Below are positions 46,757 to 58,891 of a stretch of DNA of 64,000 nt, one piece after another. Where the stretch lies: positions 90,516,295 to 90,580,294 of the forward strand of contig CM028378.1 of NCBI GenBank assembly GCA_013146195.2, in the 5' to 3' direction. The notes beneath the pieces were generated by a model that was given only the letters and a program-made list of their open reading frames with translations, was not told the DNA's origin and did no database searches. A program made the position numbers and the translations under genes. This DNA comes from Codonopsis lanceolata (lineage: Eukaryota; Streptophyta; Magnoliopsida; Asterales; Campanulaceae). How positions within the stretch are numbered: the first letter of the stretch is position 1; each line of letters starts with the position of its first letter.

Positions 46757-47215
46757 TTAATTCTAAATTTAATACCATTTCCAGGTTTAAAATATTACAA
46801 AAATTGTCAATTGCACAATCCTCCATAGACCCATTGACAAATTACAAATTTACAGTACATAATTCAATAATTATAAATTGATATTTATTATTATTATTAT
46901 TTATAAAAAGACCTAAAATGACATTATTTTAAAGGTACGCAAATGGCTTGTGACAAAGTTTTGAACTCCACTTAATCAGTTGGGATAGCATATATAAAGA
47001 GAGAGTTAATCGTCGCTTCAGATAATAGGCCATTCAATTCCAAAAGAAAAATCACCGACTTGACCGCGACAATGGAAGCATTGTGGTAATGAAGCAGAAG
47101 GATATTGCAAGCTTAAGTTTTCAAACCACTCCCACGGCTAATTTCCTAACTCCCAAAATAAATTTCAATTAGTTGGACAATGCAAAAGCAGGCCAAAGGT
47201 TACATCAAGTAGATA
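46757..47215. other. intergenic DNA, nothing recognised
   Basis: AT-rich, with no ORF or repeat that I can name. It may be the interior of the truncated CACTA element. Confidence 0.5.
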
Positions 47216-48082
47216 TGTGAAGGGACCCGACCTGGGTCCCCCTACGTGGGACGACCACATGGACTCCAGTCACACTTGGGCAGGTCCCACCAGAGACCGA
47301 GGACCATCAACCGGCCGATCATCATCGGTGACCATCAATTAGCCGACCATCATCGGCGATCATGAGCCAACCAACCTCCGCCCTTGATGTATCCTAGGTT
47401 CGAACATATGAGCAACACCCGACCACACGGGCGAGACCGCTTCGGCCGACAATTCTTTTGTGACGAGGATAGGTCTAGCCCATAGCTTTGTACATATCGT
47501 CCGAATGCCTTCCTCACAAGAAGCGGACAAGCCATGCAAGCAAACCGTCATATCTTATCGGCTCATCAACCGCCTACAATTGGCACATCAAAGCGCAACT
47601 TGTTAACCACTCGGGAGGCGCCCGGCCACGCCGAGCCGAGGGAACAAGTCCCACCATCGGGGGCCCAGGCCACTCATGATCTCAAATCTAAGCTACTATA
47701 AAAGGAAACCTTTCCCTTGAAAAAAGGTAAGATTTACTTTGCATTCCAATACTAACCAAGAGCATTTACATACAAGATACACAAAGAGACTACTATAAGA
47801 ACTCTCACCAGAAGCTTAAGGGAACGCCTAGCTCCGGCATACATAAAACTCCCTAATTCTTGACTCTCACACTGAGGGTGTGGTGGGAAACCCAGCACCA
47901 CCAACGGTGGTTTTCCTTTCGGGCGTCCAACAACCAAAGAGCAGTACAAAGCCCGGATATCCTATTAAACTTGGTACCTCAGGTACCCACATACACCGCG
48001 TGACCATCAACCACTTGGACACGTCGGCTCAGGTCCATTACGTGGACTACGGCTTAGTCACCCCATCTTTGTGGCGTGATCA
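47216..48082 (+). mobile_element. 5' LTR of a Ty3/gypsy (Tat-like) element
   Basis: Starts TGTGAAGGGACCCGACC, ends ...gcgtgatca (TG...CA). A TATA box (tataaaagg) lies at 47697-47705. It is followed two bases later by a primer-binding-like sequence, tggttcgttgccgggaa, similar to the tggcgccgttgcc type found after gypsy LTRs of the Tat/Athila group. Short inverted repeats ggcc/gaccatcatcgg lie within. Confidence 0.7.
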
Positions 48083-48084
48083 AG

Positions 48085-48101
48085 TGGTTCGTTGCCGGGA
48101 A
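48085..48101 (+). promoter_or_regulatory. gypsy primer binding site
   Basis: The sequence tggttcgttgccgggaa lies two bases after the LTR end. It resembles the primer site variants of Tat/Athila elements with some decay; the tRNA cannot be named from this alone. Confidence 0.5.
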
Positions 48102-49416
48102 ACGACAAGTGAAACTCTATAATCGATGGACCAGCAAACTCCTACAAAGCAAAACCAACCAGGAGAGTAAACATACCACCACCCTCACCGGCGAGCAAAA
48201 TAACGGGCATAGACATCGGCGTGGTCACCTCAAAGGCAATGGGAGGCCAGTAGAGCATTATCTATAATGTTGACGAGGAAGCCCAAGTGGAACAACCTCA
48301 AACACAGGGAGACAAGGCCAGCGAACAAGGCGAACTCCTTGCGGACGCAAAGTTCTAGGAACTCAGAAAACTTACCTTCGAGAATTCAAGAGGTTGAGCT
48401 CAAAATGTTCGAGCTTCAGAAAAAGATAAAAGCTACGACTAAACCTCAAGTGGAGCAAGCCCCGATCATCCAAAGGGTCGCCTCAAAGAGCAAAGAAGGG
48501 GAAGGCCACGTCCGGCCTAGTGCAAAATCTCGGTTGGGAAAAAGAGGCGAGCAAGCGCGCCAAGCCTAGCATCCAAAGCCGTTTAACTTTTCCCAATGAA
48601 TCTAGACGTTCTCGACGAACATGAGAAAGGAGCGAGGAAGGGGAGTCTAGGCCGAGGACGAAGGCGATAAAAAAAAACATGTGGACATTGCACCCATTCT
48701 CAACGATCGGGAGTGGGGTACCCAGAGTGGTCGGAGCGACCACCAGAAGTCTGGTCGACCGACAAACCCTCCACGGCTATCGAGCGGGAGGTAAAATTTC
48801 TCGTGGTCGACTCGAGGCCATGGAAAAAGGAAAACCAATGATGTTGCCTCCAGGCCAAGAATGGCCCATTTTAAGAAAAGAATGAGAAAAGCCCCCTACC
48901 GACAAAAATGAATACGATTGCCCCGAGGACGAATATGCTTGGGGTAAGATTTTTGCAGGAACACTGCATGGGAAAGCTTTGAAATGGTATACTCGACTAC
49001 CACTTGATTCAGTAGAGAGTTGGGATGAATTCAGACAAATGTTTGTCAACCAATTCTCTTCGGCAGGGCTCCAGCCGAAAAAGCAAACAGATCTGTGTGG
49101 GATACAGCAGCGAATAAACGAGTCCAACCAAATCTATATGGACAGGTTCATGGCCATGGTGGACCAAATACCGTACATTTCGGAAGAATCCATTAAAATG
49201 TGCTTCATCTCTGGCCTTCAGCAAGGACTGATGAGGCAAGAAATGATGTTGCGGGATCAAACTTCGGTCGAAGAGATGTATGCCCACGCAATTCGGGTAA
49301 TCAATACCGAAGAGGCAAAGAAGGAAGGGAATGAGAAGAAAGAATGGAAGAAGAAAGAGCATGATGGAGAAAGTGAGCTACAAGGGGGAGCAAGAGGCTT
49401 AGCTACGGGAGCATGA
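48102..49416 (+). pseudogene. gypsy gag, broken
   Basis: The N-terminal part (48124-48890) has several stops and frame changes; short acidic-basic stretches remain. From about 48898 a coherent frame gives the capsid-like region, containing GTLHGKALKWYTRLPLDS and a FVNQFSS motif, the core of the retrotransposon gag domain. A charged Lys/Glu-rich tail ends at a TGA (49414-49416). No zinc knuckle was seen. Confidence 0.82.
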
Positions 49417-49437
49417 CTCGTCACTAGAATAGAGAAA

Positions 49438-50925
49438 GTGAGGGCAGCCTCGCTCAAAAGGAAAAGCAAGGATTTGATGATCGACACATTGGCTACCAGG
49501 CGTGGAAAGGACCAGGCCACCACCAAAGTAATCACTATCGAAAGCCTGGATATTGATCATCAACCAGCCATCGAGCCTAACGACGACCTAGATGAAATTG
49601 TGATCAACCTTGATTTTCCCGAGCAGAAGGTCCGAGTAGGAAGGGAAATCCCTAAAGAAGAGCGAGTAGCGATCATCAAGCTGTTAAAAGAAAGCTTGGA
49701 TGTGTTCGCTTGGAGGATCGAGGACATGGAGGGAATTAGCGAGGACGTCGCTATGCACCAATTGAACATTGATCCAGACTTCATCCCCATACAGCAAAAG
49801 GCACGGATTTTTTCCTCGGAAAAACAGACAGCTATCAAGGAAGAAGTGTCAAAATTGTTGAAAGCCAAAATTATTAAAGAAGTCTTGTGCCCGGATTGCA
49901 AATGTAGTCATGGTAAAAGAAATGCTGGGAAATGGCGAATGTGTGTGGACTTTACTGATCTAAATAAAGCTTGCCCGAAAGATTGGTATCCATTACCCAG
50001 AATCGACCAACTTGTGGACTCCATATCGGGGCACAAAATTCTCAGTTTTGTAGATGCATACTCAGGTTATCACCAAATCAAGATGTGGTTGGCTGACCAG
50101 ATACATACAACGTTCCGAGCAGCAGGGGGGTTGTATTGCTACACAATGATGCCTTTTGGCCTCAAGAACGCGGGGGCTACATACCAGAGAATGGTGAATA
50201 AAGTGTTCGGAGACCAGTTGGGCAGAAATGTGGAGGCTTACATTGATGACATGGTTATCAAAACAAAGCACTCCGACCACGCCAAAGACTTGCGAGAAAC
50301 TTTCTCGAGTTTATGAAAGAACAAAATGAAGCTCAACCCTGCTAAATGTGCATTCGAGATAGTGAAGAAGAAAGTTCCTCGGCTACATGGTAAATGAAAG
50401 AGGAATTGAGGCCAATCCAGAGAAGATAAAAGCCTTAACAACCATGGACATACCATCCTCGATCAAATATGTCCAACAGCTCAATGGTCGGGTGACTGCC
50501 CTCAGTCGCTTCATCGCCAAATCAGCTGAAAAAAGCTTGCCCTTCTTTAAGGTCTTAAAGGGAGGCAAAAAATTTGAATGGACAAAGGATTGTACCAAGG
50601 CTTTCGAGGAGCTCAAGGAATATTTAGGCCGACCACCATTCCTCAGTATCCAAGTACCAGAGGAGAAGCTATACATCTATTTGGCCACATCAGACTCTGC
50701 GGTTGCTGCGGTCTTGATCAGAGAAGAAGACAACATCAAAAGCCAATGCTATGTCTCCTTGCCGAGCGTTGAAGGGAGGTACTTGGAGGTCGAAAAATTG
50801 GTTCTCGCTTTGATCATCGCTGCACGGAAGTTAAAAGCTTATTTCCAGGCACACTCGATTATAGTGTACACCAATTTTCCTCTATGGAAAATCATGCACA
50901 AACCCGACATGGCAGGCAGAATGCT
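49438..50925 (+). pseudogene. gypsy pol: reverse transcriptase and RNase H, truncated
   Basis: Reads a pre-RT segment, then reverse transcriptase (about 49880-50270) with GKWRMCVDFTDLNKACPKD, FVDAYSGYHQIKM, MPFGLKNAGATYQRMV and the active-site YIDDM (about 50239). A stop at 50314-50316 and a frameshift near 50375 break the frame, which resumes as KIKALTTMDIPSS and RNase H (ATSDSAVAAVLIREE, VEKLVLALIIAARKL). After KPDMAGRM (about 50924) the match stops where a copia element begins. No protease or integrase is seen; integrase lies beyond the truncation. Confidence 0.9.
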
Positions 50926-52175
50926 TGTTGATTCTTATGTTAAATTTATATCAGATCAGTACATTACATTAGTTTTATACTTCAGTGGCTAATCGGGTTG
51001 CGTATCGATTAGCGTGACAACTGTGTATAGAACTTTGCCTTGTATTGTTTTTGTAGGACTTTTCGGGTTCGGCGGAAGACCCTTCTCGGCTTCAGGAAGA
51101 CACGCTCAAAGCTTAAGATCGGTAGACCTCGTGTCCGGTGATGCGCTTCTACGTGTCCTCTCGACAAAAAGCTAGTTGGATTAATTCAAACTTATTCCCA
51201 TATATTATTTGAATTAATCCAAGTCATTCCCGACATGTCAAGCCGTAGAAAGCAACTTTCAGCGGGGAAGAACTTTTAGATCTGAGCGATGAAAGCGAGG
51301 CGGTATCCCCTACTTTACGCTTCATCTCTCGAGATCGACACCAAATCGCCCACCTTTTTGAAGATCTCGAAATGATTATCGCTCTAGATAAGCGGGAAGA
51401 CGAAAATCCTTGATGACGACCCCATGCATTTAATGCATTTATGAATAGATACATTGTTGAAGTCTTCGTCCTCTCCAAGCGGATTCTTTTGAAATGCACT
51501 GCTATAAATCTGCCATTGAAGGCTGGAAAAGTGACAAGCTATGCGAGAATCACTCGAACACTTAAAGAATTGCTCTGAAACTTCATAACTCCAAGTCTTT
51601 CGGCTCGGTGCATTTAATAGATCCTTGAGATCTAGAAGTCCTCGTCAACAACAAGAAGGCGCTCATCAACATTTATTGCTTTATTCTTCTTGTTGTTAAC
51701 TTCCATTAACTATATACGCAATTAAATATCTTGTATTTACAGATATTTAATTCCCTAGACAAAACACAAGTCAATATTTTGTACACGATCCATTAGGGAT
51801 ATTCTTTGTAATTGATCTAAGTGGAAAACATAGTGCACAATTTAAATCAAGGTTATTGCCTTGGTGGTGGGCGTAGCACTCATTATAGTGTGAACCATCC
51901 CAAAATACTTGTGTTATTTCCTCTTGTTTGTCTATTACTTGAGCTGCTTAGTTTCATTGTTTATATTATCCATTTAATGAGAACTTAAGTAATGCGTAAA
52001 GGTCTCTGGTAGTCCTTATCGGCGGACACTGAACAACTTTCTTGAAGGTCTTCCGCTACTTGATTCTTTTCATAAGATTGCAAGTAACTTTCAAGGAACT
52101 TACTTAAAAGTTTTAAAGTGTTAATAAGCTATTCAACCCCCTTCTAGCTTATTATTGTGCTCATTGGGACCCACA
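50926..52175 (+). mobile_element. 5' LTR of SIRE-like copia, left copy
   Basis: The proposed start is TGTTGATTC (50926), where the gypsy frame breaks off. The end is ...gggacccaca at 52175, just before the primer binding site. Length about 1.25 kb. The portion from about 51044 is repeated, inverted, up to position 64000. The start is less certain than the end. Confidence 0.65.
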
Positions 52176-52177
52176 AT

Positions 52178-52189
52178 TGGTATCGAGCC
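52178..52189 (+). promoter_or_regulatory. copia primer binding site (initiator Met tRNA type)
   Basis: tggtatcgagcc, two bases after the LTR, close to the usual tggtatcagagc. The mirrored copy lies at about 62850-62839 on the minus strand. Confidence 0.8.
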
Positions 52190-52242
52190 TTACTCTTCGA
52201 AAACAAGTTTTTCAAGATTAAACTCTTGAGAGATACGACATA

Positions 52243-53640
52243 ATGGCACAAACACACTATATCTTGCCTACATCTAATGCTAACCACGTCCCAATATTGG
52301 ACGAAGGTCATTTTGATGTATGGAAGGATAAAGTAATGAGATTCATGAACTCTATTGACAACGGGTTATGGAAATGTGTCCTTTGCAGTCAACATATACC
52401 AATGAAGGCAAATCTTCTTGCCTCCATCGCTGGGAACCTGCCGAAGTTCCTAAAGAAGAATCGAGAATGGACGGAGGGCGATAGAAAGCTGGTAGAACTT
52501 GACGACAAAGCAATCAATATAATCACCGACTCTCTAGACACAAGCACCTACCAGCAAGTGATTCGATGTACAAGCTGCGAAAGAGATGTGGGAAGCTCTT
52601 GTAGAATACTTGGAAGGAGACCAAGACACAAGAGACAACGAGAAAATATACATACATCCAGCCGGTTTGATTCTTTCAAAAGGATCCTAAGGAAACCTTG
52701 AGACAAGCATACGATCGATTCAGTGAGGTAATAAATAGTTGCTTTTCTCTTGGTAAAACGTATGACAAAAAGGAAATGAATATGAGGTTTCTAGGCTCTC
52801 TAGGTAGCTTATGGCATGTAAAGACCACGGCTATGAAAGAATCTAAGAACTTAAACGAGATGACTCTTCGTAGTCTCTACAAAGTTTAAAGGTTTATGAA
52901 CTTGAAGTTAATCAAGCTCTAGAGCAAGACAAGCAGTTGAGCGTGTCTTTGCCGACCATGGTCAAGAAGAAATCATTGTTGAAAACAAACCTTCTACTTC
53001 TTCAATGAAAATGAGTTTTTATCGATGAACAATTTGCTATGTTTGTTAAGCGTTTTCAAAAATTTGCAAAATATGGAAGGAAGAACACTCACCAACAACC
53101 TTTCGGGAAAAATGGTGAAAGCTCATCTAAGGAAGAGCTTGTGTGTTATAGCGTAGAAAACACAGTCACTTTGCCTCAAAATGTCCTAAGCCAAAATTTG
53201 AAGCATACCGAAAACCCACTTTTAGAAAATTTCAAAAACAAAAGGGTATGTTGGTGAAGACATAGAAGACAAACAAGTTGCTTCTTGGTTTGAGGCGATT
53301 GAGAAAGAGGAGGAAGAGGATTGTGAGCAAGCTAACATATGCTTAATAGCTCATGTTTCATGTCCTACCTATGACTCGAAAATGAAGTTGTAGTTTCACC
53401 AAGTCCTTTGGACAAAAATGAAACCAACGGTGATAGCTTCGATAAGGAAGAACTTCTCAAGGATAATCGGGATATGCTTGAAGAATTTAATTCCTTTAGA
53501 GTAGCCTATGTTAAAGCGGCCAAGCGTGTGAAACTTACAGGTGAGAAATCTTTGATGGCGGTGAGATTCAAACTCTCAATAGGCTGTCAACAAGAGAGTA
53601 TCAAAGCGAAGGAAGAAAACAAATTTTCTTCATGACAAAA
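52243..53640 (+). pseudogene. copia gag, left copy, broken
   Basis: Begins with an ATG and runs through the gag domain (GHFDVWKDKVMRFMNSID; RQAYDRFSEVINSCFSLGKT; MKESKNLNEMTLRSLY) in several frames. The zinc knuckle region (about 53145-53200) has lost its cysteines, whereas the right copy keeps CYNCRKPGHFASKC. Frameshifts lie near 52600-52690, 52880 and 53010, with more further on. Gag would package element RNA. Confidence 0.85.
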
Positions 53641-56600
53641 TTATTGTCTGTGAGCACATCAAAGGACTTGACCTAGAAAAATTGCCTTGCAAAGACAATT
53701 GACTCTGGAATAGCTCAAGGATGCATTTGAAGAAATCCTTACAAGCCAAAAATCTAGCAATGATAAAAGCAGGCATAGGATATTCGGATGTGTCTCTTCA
53801 GACAATCTCTTGATCAAAGAGAAAGGTGAATCCTCAAAGCGCTAATGATATATCTTTCTCTAAAGCAGACATTTGGAAATATAGGGAAACAAGGCCTTGG
53901 TTATTCAAGTGTTCCTTATACGTTTACCTAAAGTTCGAGAAAGGAAAAGCCAAAATGACTTACTCAAATGAGAAACTGAAAAGGTAACGGTGAGAAAGTG
54001 AAGTCACAGGCAACAACTATGCCAAGGCAAAATGTCTGGCGACGGTAGACCTACTAAACCTCTAGGTAACTATCAAGTTTGTCTATGAAGCAGAACAAAA
54101 CTGCTTTACTGTTGAAGGTAAACTTAAAGGTATTCTAAACGAATCCTCTGAAAAGGTTTTCAACGAGAAAAGCTAAAGCTAAGTGCTGTTGGTAACCTAC
54201 CTAGGAAGATCGAAAGAAACCAATTAAATCTACGTCAACAAAGCAAGAAATTTGAACCAAAATGGTGTCAAGAAAAGGAATAATCATAAGTACTCTTCGG
54301 TTGAAGACTCTAACGAGTTCTCATGGACTTTCCATTTATGTCATTCTTGCCATTGCTTAGGCCATCGGCACGGATGCTGCTAAGGTTCACCCAAGATCGA
54401 GAGACCTAGTTCTCTCAAGGTCAAGCGGTATGGGTTGCAAGGTTGCTAATCCTTAGGACCCAAAAGAAAATAAAGGGTACCTTGTTTGCTTTAACTTCTT
54501 TTCGGGGAATGCTTCATGGCTATAGAATCGAGAAAGACAAAGACATCGGTACCTAGGCGGTGGGTGTTCAAGGCACATATTTGGCTGAGCAGAAGTCTTC
54601 TTCTGATATAGGCTGAAGCAAAAGGACCTGTTATTTTCGGAGACAATGCAAGAGGAAAGACAATTGGATATGGCTCGATTACTAGAGAAGTCTCTCCATC
54701 AACAAAGTTTCTCTAGTAAGTGGTTTAAAGCACAATCTTACGAGCATATCACAGTGCGACAAAGGACTTCTATGCCAATTCAATTCAAACCGGTGCCTCA
54801 TCAAAGACAATGAATCGTGCTCTACAATCTTGGCCAGGCAATAGAACAAAGAAAGCGTCTATGTCGTGGACTTAAATCTTCTAGGGAGATTCTCAAGCAC
54901 GTGTCTAGTAGCCAACAATGTTCGTGACAACGGTGGCTATATTTTGGCACAAGGCGTCTCGATCACCTCGACTTCAAGCACCTCTCAAGCTCTCCAAAAA
55001 TGGGCTTGTCGAAGGTCTACCTACGGTGTCTGCCGATCATGGCCAGTTGTAAAGCTTGTCAACTAGGAAAACTTTCCAAGTCTTCTTTCAAAAGAAAGAA
55101 GTCTGTTTTGTCAACAAGCAGACCTCTTGAACTTCTGCATATGGATCTCTTTGGACCTATTACAACGACCCGATATTCGGGAGACAAGTACACACTTGTA
55201 GTAGTTGATGACTACTCAGATTCACTTGGATTGAAACTATGACATCTAAAGATGAAAGCGTATGATCTAGTCATTTGAACTTTTTAGAAGACTTCAAACT
55301 CAAAAGCTTGAAGACATTTGTGACATAAGATCGGACGATTTCGACAACGAATTCAAAAACAATGGTGTAGAAAATGCTTGCGATGACCATGGGATCGGCC
55401 ACAACCTGCTTGCTGTAGGTACTCCTCAACAAAATGGTGTAGGCTGAGCGGAAGAAACGAGAACAACGATTGAAGCGGCTAGAACAATCTAGCGAGAAGC
55501 TAAACTTAGAAGTATTTACAGGCGAAAGCGGTCAATCTTGCTTGCTTTACCCAAAATAGATCCACAGTAAACAAGTTTCATAATAAAACTCCATATGAAA
55601 TATGGAGAGAAGATCCCAAACATAGGATTTCTTAAAATCTTCGGTTTGTAAATGTTTTATTCTTTATAGCGGAAAAGATTATAGAGGAAAATTTTTAGAG
55701 TAAATCTAACTTATAAAATCTTAGAATACGTTGCATGTTTCTTTTGATGAATATGACTTGTTAGAGCCTAGAATGGCTCGAGCGTTGCTAATGATTCGAT
55801 AATGATGAGGCAGTACAAATACATCATCTACTTCTACTCCTTATCGAGGAAAGCGGCAATTTGATTGAACCTATCTCAGATAACCACTTCACCCAGATGA
55901 GGACCTCTGAATCATCAGATACTTTAACTCATCTCATTGACCACGAACCCATCTCTTACTGTTTTACCCCAAGCACCTTCTGAGATCTCTCATCCTTCTT
56001 GTTCACGAGAAAATGAAAGTTTTGAAGACTACTATTTCTTAGAACAGATTTTGGTGAATCTCCTTCTCGACCAACTCGAATTCTTAAGGGGAAGAATCCA
56101 CGGAAGTGATCTTCCTCAAGCATTATTGTGAAGCAAGAGATCATCCCATTTCTCAAATCATTGGTGATCTCAACTCGAGTTCGTCGAGAAATAAGGTTCG
56201 AAAGAAACTTTGTTTGCTTATGCATTTGTATCGGAACTTCGAACCAAAGAAGATTGATGAAGCTATCGAAGATCATAAGCTGGATTGAAGCTATGCAAGA
56301 AGAGAAATTTGAACCGGTTTGAAAGATGTAAGGTGTGGAGCTTAGTTCAAGCCGTGATCATCCGGTCATCGGCACCAAGTGGGTTTCGAGAGAAATAAAG
56401 AGATGAAGATGGAAATGTCACGAGAAACAAAGCTAGATTGGTTGAGTCGAGGAGACTCTGAAGCAGGGAAGAAGGAATAGACTTTGATGAAACTTTTGCT
56501 CTAGCTAGACTAGAAGCAATCGAGAATCTTTCTAGCCTATGCCTCGTTAATGGACTTCAAAGTGTATCAGATGGATGTTAGAGTGCCTTTAACGAATGGT

Positions 56601-57350
56601 CTTCAAGCTGTATCGTTGAGCGACCTCGAGAATTTGTCATCTCAGGACAGCTGGATCATGTCTACAAAGCGCCATCTTGACAAAGATGAGAAGGGAAAAG
56701 CAAGAGAACATGACCAAAATGCAGGAATCATAGGTTCTTCTTTACCTTGCTAAGTAGACTTGACATTATGTTTCTTTGTTTGTGTTTGTGCTACAGATTT
56801 CGGAGGCAGATCCAAAGGTCACATTTGATTCTTTGTCAGCGTATCATCGAGATATGTTTCAAAACAACAAATCTAGGCATACGGTATTCAAAATCCAACA
56901 ACTTCAATCTAGTTGGATACTCGGATGCGAGATTATGCGACACTGAAAGTAAGCGGAAGAAGCACCGGTGGGACTTGTCAATTTCTTGGAAGCAGACTTG
57001 TCTGTGGTCTGCCAACAAGGATCGGGTAAACTCAACCACGAGCGAGAATACATTCTTGGCATTACATTTGCTCTCAGCTAACATGGATGAAGCAACAACT
57101 AGTGGACTACAACATCAAGGCAGCCGCCCAATCATGTGTGACAACACATCGGCTATCTCGATCTCCAAAAATCGATGATGCATTCAAGACAAAAGCACAT
57201 TGATATTCGTTATCACTTTCTCAAAGATCATGTGGAAAAAGGTAACATCGGTTTGGAATATGTTCCAAGCGAGCATCAATTAGCGGAACATTCTCACAAA
57301 ACCACTTTGGATGCCACCGGGTTTTTACTTTTGGGAGAAATCTTGGTATG
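53641..57350 (+). pseudogene. copia pol, left copy, heavily degraded
   Basis: Recognisable blocks in changing frames: GAG-pre-integrase/zinc region CKACQLGKLSKSSF (about 55050) followed by LELLHMDLFGPITTT and YTLVVVDDYS of the integrase core (about 55125-55210); reverse transcriptase start (about 56500-56600, with YASLMDFKVYQMDVR); and RNase H (about 56915-57290, with YSDARL and IMCDNTSAISISK, then a copia-type end near 57290). The catalytic YVDD region is not visible, so an internal deletion is likely. Numerous stops. Segments up to about 56245 pair with the right copy. Confidence 0.82.
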
Positions 57351-58791
57351 ATTGATCCTCTTTGCTTAAAGTTAATATTTTGTTAATGTTTCTTTCATCC
57401 TGGAGACTTGTTTTAGACTAATCGGAAGGCGTAAGTTCTCCTTTCTTAGGAAGACTTAAATGTTAGTACTCTTACTTAGTCTATTTGTTTGCTAAAGAGG
57501 TTTCTAAAAGCAATAAAAGGGGGTCGAGGATAAAATTTTGGTACTTAAGAAAATATCTTAAGTTCAGCTTTTTAAAGCGATATTTTCTCGCCTTTAAATA
57601 GTCCTTGAACCGAGTCATTTGCAAACTTTATGAAACCCTTTGACAAAACATTTCTCTCTCTCTCTCTCTCTTTCTACGAGTAATTACTTTGCAAATTCAA
57701 GTTCTTCTTGTTTCTTCTTCTCATCATCAACAATAATGCGGCTTCTCTCTACTCTTCTCGTAATTTTCTATGTCTTGTTCTACATTTCATTATCAACCTA
57801 AAATCCTTTTGGAATTCAAGCGGTCATTTTCAGAGTTTATACGATGATTCGCCATTGTTGTTCTTACAAACTTGAATACTAACGATCGTTTTTATGTATA
57901 TTCATTGTTTATTCTTATGAAAACTTACGTTATGCTTTTTCTCGAGTGTGGTTTCTCTAAACATTCTAGGGTTTCAAGTTTTCTTGAAAATTTCAATTAT
58001 TTTAGAAAACTTTGAAATTCCTACTTGTTTAGATGTCAGATGAAAAGCCCTAATTTTTATTTTTGCTTTTCTTTCGAGGAGAACTTCAAAATCAAAGCGC
58101 GCGGCAGTGGGAAGGCTTTGACCACGAAACGACATTCCTCCGGTTCAAATATCAACCTTCAGGGATACCCCACCTATCCGCCTTTCATGACATTATTGTG
58201 TCGCTTTGGACAGCTATATATTAGGGCATGTGCATTGACCTTCGGTCAATCAACTCTCATAAACTGCGTCAGCTTGCGAGGATATGGGCGCCTACGGGAT
58301 TACCCCTCTGCCTCAACGACAAAACTTCTATATCTTCTGGCGAGAAGAATTTTTATCGAAATGGAGCTCATGAACAAGGCTGCTCTCCGTGGGTGGATTC
58401 GAGCCAATCCCATCTCATCACCGCTAAATCAATTTCCACCATCATTCGTGCATTACGGTGGAGCTCTTTCGGCGCTGCAGTGGGCTGCGACATTACATGC
58501 ACAGGAAGCCATGAGGGAGTAGACACCCCCTCGGGAGCCACAAGGAAAATGCTCGAAATGTTTCCCTGCTTGGCGTCTCTTGCACCAGCCATCTTAAACA
58601 AGGGCTCTATTCAAAAGTGGAGCTCATGACATGTTTCCGACCCAGCCAGTCAAGCCGACAATCGCTGTATATCCTCTACGTCTCAAGCTGAGGCTCATCA
58701 TTTTGGCGAGCTAAAGCGTGGGTAAGAAAGCAAAAAGAACAACCCCACTTACCGGCGCCCGCTGTCCAGGCCCATCAATGCCCTTTTGAGG
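57351..58791 (+). other. post-pol region of the copia element or flanking DNA
   Basis: AT-rich to about 58060, with a (CT)n run at 57653-57672, then GC-richer DNA to the gap. The overlapping open frames at 58025-58522 and 58228-58629 show no domain I recognise. SIRE elements can have a further ORF after pol; whether this is one is open. No inverted counterpart is visible in the window. Confidence 0.4.
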
Positions 58792-58891
58792 NNNNNNNNN
58801 NNNNNNNNNNNNNNNNNNNNNNNNNNNNNNNNNNNNNNNNNNNNNNNNNNNNNNNNNNNNNNNNNNNNNNNNNNNNNNNNNNNNNNNNNNN
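58792..58891. other. assembly gap, 100 N
   Basis: Exactly 100 N, the conventional length for a gap of unknown size between contigs. Sequence resumes at 58892 in the middle of a copia element. Confidence 0.99.

Noticed and set aside
46433..46881. ORFs with repeated TTFTTF-type peptides
   Set aside because: They arise from the aacgttgtaa subterminal repeat field.
58025..58629. Overlapping ORFs of 165 and 133 residues as an envelope-like gene of the copia element
   Set aside because: No signal peptide, transmembrane segment or recognised motif, and two frames are open at once; noted only as unassigned DNA.
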